From Bacillota bacterium (GTDB lineage Bacteria; Bacillota; Clostridia; Peptostreptococcales; Anaerovoracaceae): a stretch of 8,352 nt of DNA. The stretch is taken from NCBI GenBank assembly GCA_017619985.1, contig JAFZRG010000052.1, positions 1 to 8,352 on the forward strand. Direction: 5' to 3'. The notes beneath the pieces were generated by a model. It was not told the DNA's origin. It made no database searches and saw only the letters and a list, made by a program, of their open reading frames with translations. Below are positions 5,174 through 8,352 of this stretch, piece by piece. Within the stretch, counting starts at the first letter, position 1. Every line of letters begins with the position of its first letter. Position numbers and translations under genes: made by a program.

Positions 5174-5515
5174 TTATACCAGTTCGAGGAAAACAGCCTC
5201 TGCAACGTCTCCCTGACGGGGGCCGAGCTTCAGGATGCGGGTATAGCCGCCGTTTCTGCCATCGTACTTGGGTGCGATGTCTTCGAACAGCTTCGTAACA
5301 ACGTCTTCATCCTTGATGTAGGCCAGAGCCTGTCTTCTTGCGTGAAGATCGCCGCGCTTTGCCAGCGTGATCATCTTCTCCGCTTCTCTTCTCGCTTCCT
5401 TGGCTCTGCAGTCAGTGGTCTGAATGCGGCCGTACTTGAAGAGGTCTGTAACCAGATTTCTCAGCATGGATCTTCTGTGCGCAGATGTGACGCCCAGTTT
5501 TCTGTATCCGGTCAT
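5174..5515 (-). CDS. rplQ: Large ribosomal subunit protein bL17
   Basis: A 113-residue protein, the usual short bacterial length, starting MTGYRKLGVTSAHRRSMLRNLVTDLF and containing the conserved TTDCRAKEARREAEKMITLAKRGDLHARR-type helix (split here only by its own residues 33-62) and a C-terminal GYTRILKLGPRQGDVAEA block at about 90-107. L17 binds 23S rRNA near the exit-tunnel side of the 50S subunit. The ATG at 5515 follows AGGAGG (5530-5525) by 9 nt, and that SD overlaps the rpoA stop codon, so translation of L17 is probably coupled to rpoA. It is the last gene of the cluster; a terminator follows within 20 nt. Confidence 0.97.
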   Translation of the reverse strand: MTGYRKLGVTSAHRRSMLRNLVTDLFKYGRIQTTDCRAKEARREAEKMITLAKRGDLHARRQALAYIKDEDVVTKLFEDIAPKYDGRNGGYTRILKLGPRQGDVAEAVFLELV

Positions 5516-5528
5516 TTTTCGTGTCCTC

Positions 5529-6476
5529 CTATTCGTCGCTGGGTTTGAGGCCCAGTCCTAATTCTTCCAGTTTGTGCTTCACCTCGTCGAGAGACTTCTT
5601 GCCGAGGTTGCGGACCTTCATCATGTCCGCTTCGCTCTTCTGCGTCAGCTCTTCGACGGTGTTGATTCCTGCACGCTTGAGGCAGTTGAACGAACGGACG
5701 GACAGTTCGAGCTCTTCGATGCTCATTTCCAGAGCCTTTTCCTTCTTGTCCTCTTCTCTTTCCTTGAGGATCGGACCCTTTTCGCCGGTCTCGGAAAGTC
5801 CGATGAACAGCTGCAGGTGCTCTTTCATGATGTTGGCGCCGATGGCCACGCCTTCTTCAGGCGCGATGCTGCCGTCGGTCCAGATCTCGAGGATCAGGCG
5901 CTCGTAGTCGGTCACCTGGCCGACACGGGTGTTTTCCACCGTCCAGTTCACCTTGCGCACGGGCGTATAGATGCTGTCGATGGGGATGACCGCGATGGGC
6001 GTCGTCTCGTCCTTGTTCTGATCTGCAGGCACATAGCCTCTGCCCGTGGAGATATTGAGCTCCATGGACAGCGTAGAACCTTCTTCCAGAGTCGCGATGT
6101 GCAGCTCGGGGTTGAAGATCTCCAGACTTCCGTCGGAGATGATATCCGCCGCTACGACCTCCTTGGGGCCGGCCGCATTGATGATGGCGCGCACCTTGTC
6201 CTGGCCGTGGAGGGCCAGCGCAAGCTTCTTCAGGTTCAGGATGATCTCCGTAACGTCTTCCTTGACGCCGGGGATGGTGGAAAATTCATGCAGAATTCCA
6301 TCTATTCTTACGGAAGTGACGGCTGCGCCGGGCAGGGAGCTCAGAAGGATCCTTCTTAAGCTGTTACCCAGTGTGTTGCCGTAACCGCGTTCGAGGGGTT
6401 CAACGATAAATTTGCCGTAACTGGGGTCGTCATCGGAATGTACACATTCGATGCTGGGCTTTTCAATTTCGATCAC
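5529..6476 (-). CDS. rpoA: DNA-directed RNA polymerase alpha subunit
   Basis: A 315-residue protein matching the usual length of alpha. The N-terminal assembly domain (about 1-228) has the hallmark GYGNTLGNSLRRILLSSLPG at 31-50, used for dimerisation and assembly with beta and beta-prime. A charged linker (about 229-249, rich in Glu and Lys) leads to the C-terminal domain, where RSFNCLKRAGINTVEEL (261-277) and VRNLGKKSLDEV (288-299) are the residues that contact UP-element DNA and activators. The start is GTG at 6476, not ATG. It is fixed by AAGGAGG (6491-6485) 8 nt upstream and by the conserved N-terminus MIEIEKP. The 56-nt gap after rpsD is the longest between the genes from rpsM to rplQ and holds a CAAGTT direct repeat (6497-6511) of no clear role. 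Only 13 nt separate it from rplQ. Confidence 0.98.
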   Translation of the reverse strand: MIEIEKPSIECVHSDDDPSYGKFIVEPLERGYGNTLGNSLRRILLSSLPGAAVTSVRIDGILHEFSTIPGVKEDVTEIILNLKKLALALHGQDKVRAIINAAGPKEVVAADIISDGSLEIFNPELHIATLEEGSTLSMELNISTGRGYVPADQNKDETTPIAVIPIDSIYTPVRKVNWTVENTRVGQVTDYERLILEIWTDGSIAPEEGVAIGANIMKEHLQLFIGLSETGEKGPILKEREEDKKEKALEMSIEELELSVRSFNCLKRAGINTVEELTQKSEADMMKVRNLGKKSLDEVKHKLEELGLGLKPSDE

Positions 6477-6532
6477 TTATGTTCCCTCCTTCTGTTCAAG
6501 TTATACAAGTTGTCCAAGAATCAGTTTACCGA

Positions 6533-7153
6533 TTACTTGGAGTAGAGCTCGACGATCAGGTGTTCTGCCACCGGGGTGTCGATCTGTTCTCTGGTCGGCA
6601 TAGAGAGAACTTTGCCTTCCAGCTTCTGCGTGTCGATCGTGACCCAGGCAGGAGTGCTGATGGTCATTTCCTTGATTTCCTTGAACTTCGGGGAAGAAGT
6701 GCTCTTTTCCTTGACGGCGACAACGTCTCCAGCCTTCAGCTGCATGGAGGGGATGTCTGCCTTCTTGCCGTTAACGGTGAAGTGGCCGTGTGTGACGAGC
6801 TGGCGGGCTTCCTTTCTGGAGGAAGCGAGGCCCATTCTGAAGACCACGTTGTCCAGTCTGGTCTCGAGCATGATCAGCAGGTTTTCACCGGTGATGCCCT
6901 TCTTGGCAGCGGCCTTTTCGAACAGATTTCTGAACTGAGTTTCCTGCAGTCCGTAGAATCTCTTAGCCTTCTGCTTTTCTCTGAGCTGGAGTCCGTAATC
7001 GGAGCTCTTCTTTCTGCCCTGGCCGTGCTGACCGGGTGCGTAGGATCTCTTCTCCATAGCGCACTTGCCGCTGTAGCATCTTTCGCCCTTCAGGAACAGT
7101 TTCTGTCCTTCTCTTCTGCAAAGTCTGCAGGAAGGTCCTGTATATCTTGCCAT
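6533..7153 (-). CDS. rpsD: Small ribosomal subunit protein uS4
   Basis: A 206-residue protein of normal length. The N-terminus MARYTGPSCRLCRREG carries Cys 9, 12, 26 and 31, a C-x2-C-x13-C-x4-C set typical of zinc-binding (C+) S4 proteins. The S4 RNA-binding domain is visible from about residue 97 as TRLDNVVFRMGLASSRKEARQ and continues through VTHGHFTVNGKKADIPS. S4 starts 30S assembly on 16S rRNA. Its place between rpsK and rpoA, as in E. coli and many Clostridia, differs from B. subtilis, where rpsD stands alone. In E. coli S4 represses translation of this operon by binding its leader, which makes the structured leader before rpsM here of interest. The ATG at 7153 follows a GGGAGG-type SD. 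Arg codons are mostly AGA. Confidence 0.98.
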   Translation of the reverse strand: MARYTGPSCRLCRREGQKLFLKGERCYSGKCAMEKRSYAPGQHGQGRKKSSDYGLQLREKQKAKRFYGLQETQFRNLFEKAAAKKGITGENLLIMLETRLDNVVFRMGLASSRKEARQLVTHGHFTVNGKKADIPSMQLKAGDVVAVKEKSTSSPKFKEIKEMTISTPAWVTIDTQKLEGKVLSMPTREQIDTPVAEHLIVELYSK

Positions 7154-7171
7154 ATGTTCGTTCCTCCCTTA

Positions 7172-7567
7172 CTAAACTCTTCTTCTCTTCGGCGGTCTGC
7201 AGCCGTTGTGAGGAATGGGTGTGATGTCCTTAATCATCGTGATGTTAAGGCCTGCAGTCTGCAGTGCTCTGATGGCAGCTTCTCTGCCGGAGCCGGGACC
7301 CTTTACATATACTTCAACCGTCTTGAGTCCGTGTTCCATAGCGCCCTTGGCAGCTTCTTCGGCAGCCATCTGCGCGGCGAACGGTGTGGACTTTCTGGAA
7401 CCCTTGAAACCGAGGGAACCGGCGCTGGACCATGCCAGGGCGTTTCCGTTCAGGTCTGTGAGGGTCACGAGGGTGTTATTGAAGGAAGCCTGGATGTGAG
7501 CCTGACCGCTTTCAATATTCTTGCGCTCTCTTCTCTTTTTGCGTACAGTCTTCTTTACTGTTGCCAT
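7172..7567 (-). CDS. rpsK: Small ribosomal subunit protein uS11
   Basis: A 131-residue protein of the standard length. After a basic N-terminus (KKTVRKKRRERK) come the S11 hallmarks: HIQASFNNTLVTLTDLNGN (about 24-42), WSSAGSLGFKGSRKSTPFAAQ, VKGPGSGREAAIRAL, and the C-terminal PIPHNGCRPPKRRRV. S11 lines the mRNA exit region of the 30S platform. The Asn-Gly in HNGC is the site that becomes isoaspartate in E. coli S11; here only the residues are seen. The ATG at 7567 follows AAGGAGG (7583-7577) by 9 nt. The gene ends in tandem in-frame stops, TAG TAA, 18 nt before rpsD. Confidence 0.98.
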   Translation of the reverse strand: MATVKKTVRKKRRERKNIESGQAHIQASFNNTLVTLTDLNGNALAWSSAGSLGFKGSRKSTPFAAQMAAEEAAKGAMEHGLKTVEVYVKGPGSGREAAIRALQTAGLNITMIKDITPIPHNGCRPPKRRRV

Positions 7568-7587
7568 GTTAGCTTACCTCCTTCTCC

Positions 7588-7956
7588 CTACTTCTTCTTG
7601 CGGCCAACCGTCTTCTTGGGACCCTTGCGGGTGCGGCTGTTATTCTTCGTGTTCTGTCCGCGTACGGGCAGATTTCTTCTGTGTCTGATTCCTCTGTAGC
7701 AGCCGATCTCCATCAGGCGCTTGATGTTCATGGAAACTTCTCTTCTGAGGTCGCCTTCCACGACATATTCGGAATCGATGATCTTTCTGATTGCACCTAC
7801 TTCTTCTTCGGTCAGATCCTTAACTCTCGTGTCAGGATTGATGTTTGCCTTCTCCAGAATGAGCTTGGAGGTGGGCAGACCGATTCCATAGATGTAGGTA
7901 AGGCCGATCTCCACTCTTTTTTCTCTGGGCAGATCGACGCCGGCTATACGAGCCAT
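7588..7956 (-). CDS. rpsM: Small ribosomal subunit protein uS13
   Basis: A 122-residue protein with the S13 start MARIAGVDLPREKRVEIGLTYIYGIG, the helix-turn-helix-like central part, and the C-terminal signature GIRHRRNLPVRGQNTKNNSR followed by TRKGPKKTVGRKKK. S13 sits in the head of the 30S subunit and contacts the P-site tRNA and the B1 bridge to the 50S subunit. The ATG at 7956 is fixed by AGGAGGT ending 6 nt upstream. It is the first gene after the 122-nt structured gap that follows rpmJ, and thus the first gene under any control exerted there. It is 20 nt from rpsK. Confidence 0.98.
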   Translation of the reverse strand: MARIAGVDLPREKRVEIGLTYIYGIGLPTSKLILEKANINPDTRVKDLTEEEVGAIRKIIDSEYVVEGDLRREVSMNIKRLMEIGCYRGIRHRRNLPVRGQNTKNNSRTRKGPKKTVGRKKK

Positions 7957-7993
7957 AGATTTACCTCCTATTGTACTGCAACTATAGTTTTTT

Positions 7994-8051
7994 ATAATTT
8001 ACGTTCCGTAAGGGTCCGCGTCGTGCGGGCTGCCGGAACACAGTAAACTAT
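7994..8051 (-). promoter_or_regulatory. Long imperfect stem in the rpsM leader, candidate autoregulatory RNA
   Basis: On the minus strand, ATAGTTTAC (8051-8043), a TGT bulge and GTTCCG (8039-8034) pair with CGGAAC (8008-8003) and GTAAATTAT (8002-7994). That is a 15-bp stem with one G-U pair and a single 3-nt bulge. Inside it CCGC and GCGG (8028-8025 with 8019-8016) form a second 4-bp helix around a 5-nt loop. The stem ends about 25 nt before the rpsM SD. The 5' arm can instead pair with AAACTAT (7987-7981), giving a second, exclusive fold. S4 binding to the E. coli alpha operon leader is the known precedent; here the role is inferred. Confidence 0.55.
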
Positions 8052-8055
8052 TGGA

Positions 8056-8071
8056 GGAAGATGTATCTTCC
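8056..8071 (-). other. Short hairpin just after rpmJ
   Basis: GGAAGAT and ATCTTCC are separated by 2 nt (6 bp with a 4-nt loop in practice), starting 7 nt after the rpmJ stop. No U-run follows, so it is unlikely to terminate. It may be a processing or stabilising structure between rpmJ and the rpsM leader stem. Confidence 0.4.
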
Positions 8072-8078
8072 TGCCATA

Positions 8079-8192
8079 TTAGCCCTGCACCTGCTTGTGC
8101 TTGGGATTTTCGCAGATGACCATGACTTTGCCGTTGCGCTTGATCACCTTGCACTTTTCGCAGATAGGCTTGACTGATGCTCTAACTTTCAT
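8079..8192 (-). CDS. rpmJ: Large ribosomal subunit protein bL36
   Basis: A 37-residue protein, too short for many gene finders but unmistakable. It starts MKVRASVKPICEKCKVIKRN and ends ENPKHKQVQG. Cys 11, Cys 14, Cys 27 and His 32 form the zinc-ribbon set of the zinc-containing (C+) L36. L36 binds 23S rRNA near the base of the L7/L12 stalk region in the 50S subunit. The ATG at 8192 follows AGGAGG (8208-8203) by 10 nt. It lies 25 nt after infA, the usual arrangement in Firmicutes. Confidence 0.97.
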   Translation of the reverse strand: MKVRASVKPICEKCKVIKRNGKVMVICENPKHKQVQG

Positions 8193-8217
8193 TTGTATTG
8201 TTCCTCCTGTAACGGGA

Positions 8218-8352
8218 CTACTTATCTCTCCAGGTGATCCGGCCCTTGGACAGGTCGTAGGGGCTGAGCTCCATGCGGACTCTGTCGCCGGGAAGGATAC
8301 GGATAAAATTCATCCTCATCTTGCCGGAAATGTGCGCCATCACGATGAAATC
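8218..8352 (-). CDS. infA: Translation initiation factor IF-1 (C-terminal 44 residues, start outside window)
   Basis: The frame entering from the right edge reads DFIVMAHISGKMRMNFIRIL and then PGDRVRMELSPYDLSKGRIT before WRDK and TAG at 8218. This is the OB-fold C-terminal part of IF-1 (about 72 residues in full), with the highly conserved SGKMRM and LSPYDL blocks. IF-1 blocks the A site of the 30S subunit during initiation. The start codon and about 28 residues are missing. It is followed by rpmJ after 25 nt. Confidence 0.96.
   Translation of the reverse strand, partial: DFIVMAHISGKMRMNFIRILPGDRVRMELSPYDLSKGRITWRDK

Noticed and set aside
6497..6511. CAAGTT direct repeat between rpsD and rpoA as a regulatory element
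   Set aside because: The two 6-nt copies are 3 nt apart in an AT-rich gap, form no stable hairpin and match no known site; chance is sufficient.
6479..7699. Plus-strand open frame of 406 codons
   Set aside because: It is antisense to rpsD, rpsK and part of rpsM, which are certain genes. The frame is open because of their codon bias.
7957..8000. Internal promoter before rpsM (TATAGT or TACAAT as -10)
   Set aside because: No acceptable -35 lies 16-18 nt upstream of either hexamer, so transcription from further upstream is more likely.
8056..8071. Intrinsic terminator after rpmJ
   Set aside because: The hairpin is short and no U-run follows on the minus strand.

Overview
The window looks like a chromosomal segment of a Gram-positive anaerobe of the class Clostridia, with Lachnospiraceae or a close relative plausible but not provable from this sequence. 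The reasons are the gene order infA-rpmJ-rpsM-rpsK-rpsD-rpoA-rplQ with rpsD inside the cluster, the strong AGGAGG-type ribosome binding sites, an S4 protein with a four-cysteine motif, and consensus sigma-A-type promoters. Every gene I can support is read on the minus strand, so the biological order runs from high to low coordinates.

8352-5113: the distal part of the ribosomal protein/RNA polymerase alpha cluster. It starts inside infA (IF-1) and runs through rpmJ (L36), rpsM (S13), rpsK (S11), rpsD (S4), rpoA and rplQ (L17). Gaps are 13-56 nt except for a 122-nt gap between rpmJ and rpsM, which holds a long imperfect RNA stem, a possible autoregulatory leader. The cluster ends at a hairpin terminator directly after rplQ.

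5087-4044: a monocistronic PfkB-family sugar/nucleoside kinase gene with an extended -10 promoter and a perfect 13-bp bidirectional terminator.

4064-3324: the most unusual part. A consensus promoter (TTGACT-17-TATAAA) sits inside the kinase terminator and drives a 21-codon micro-ORF. Its Shine-Dalgarno (SD) sequence can be masked by a 10-bp stem formed with its own codons 14-17. An intrinsic terminator follows the micro-ORF, then a GNAT acetyltransferase of the BltD/diamine acetyltransferase type with a TTG start and its own hairpin over the start region. The arrangement fits either an attenuator with a leader peptide controlling the acetyltransferase, or an independent micropeptide gene.

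3290-1: a tandem pair of ABC half-exporters (type IV, TM287/288-BmrCD-LmrCD-like). The first has a degenerate catalytic site (Asp for Glu after Walker B). The second overlaps it by 14 nt and runs off the window before its signature motif. Together they should form a heterodimeric multidrug/lipid-type exporter. Their promoter carries a perfect 14-bp palindrome over the -35 box, and the -10 lies so close to the start codon that the mRNA is probably almost leaderless.

The ribosomal genes use AGA heavily for Arg while the ABC genes use mainly CGC/CGG and are visibly more GC-rich. I read this mainly as expression-level codon bias.
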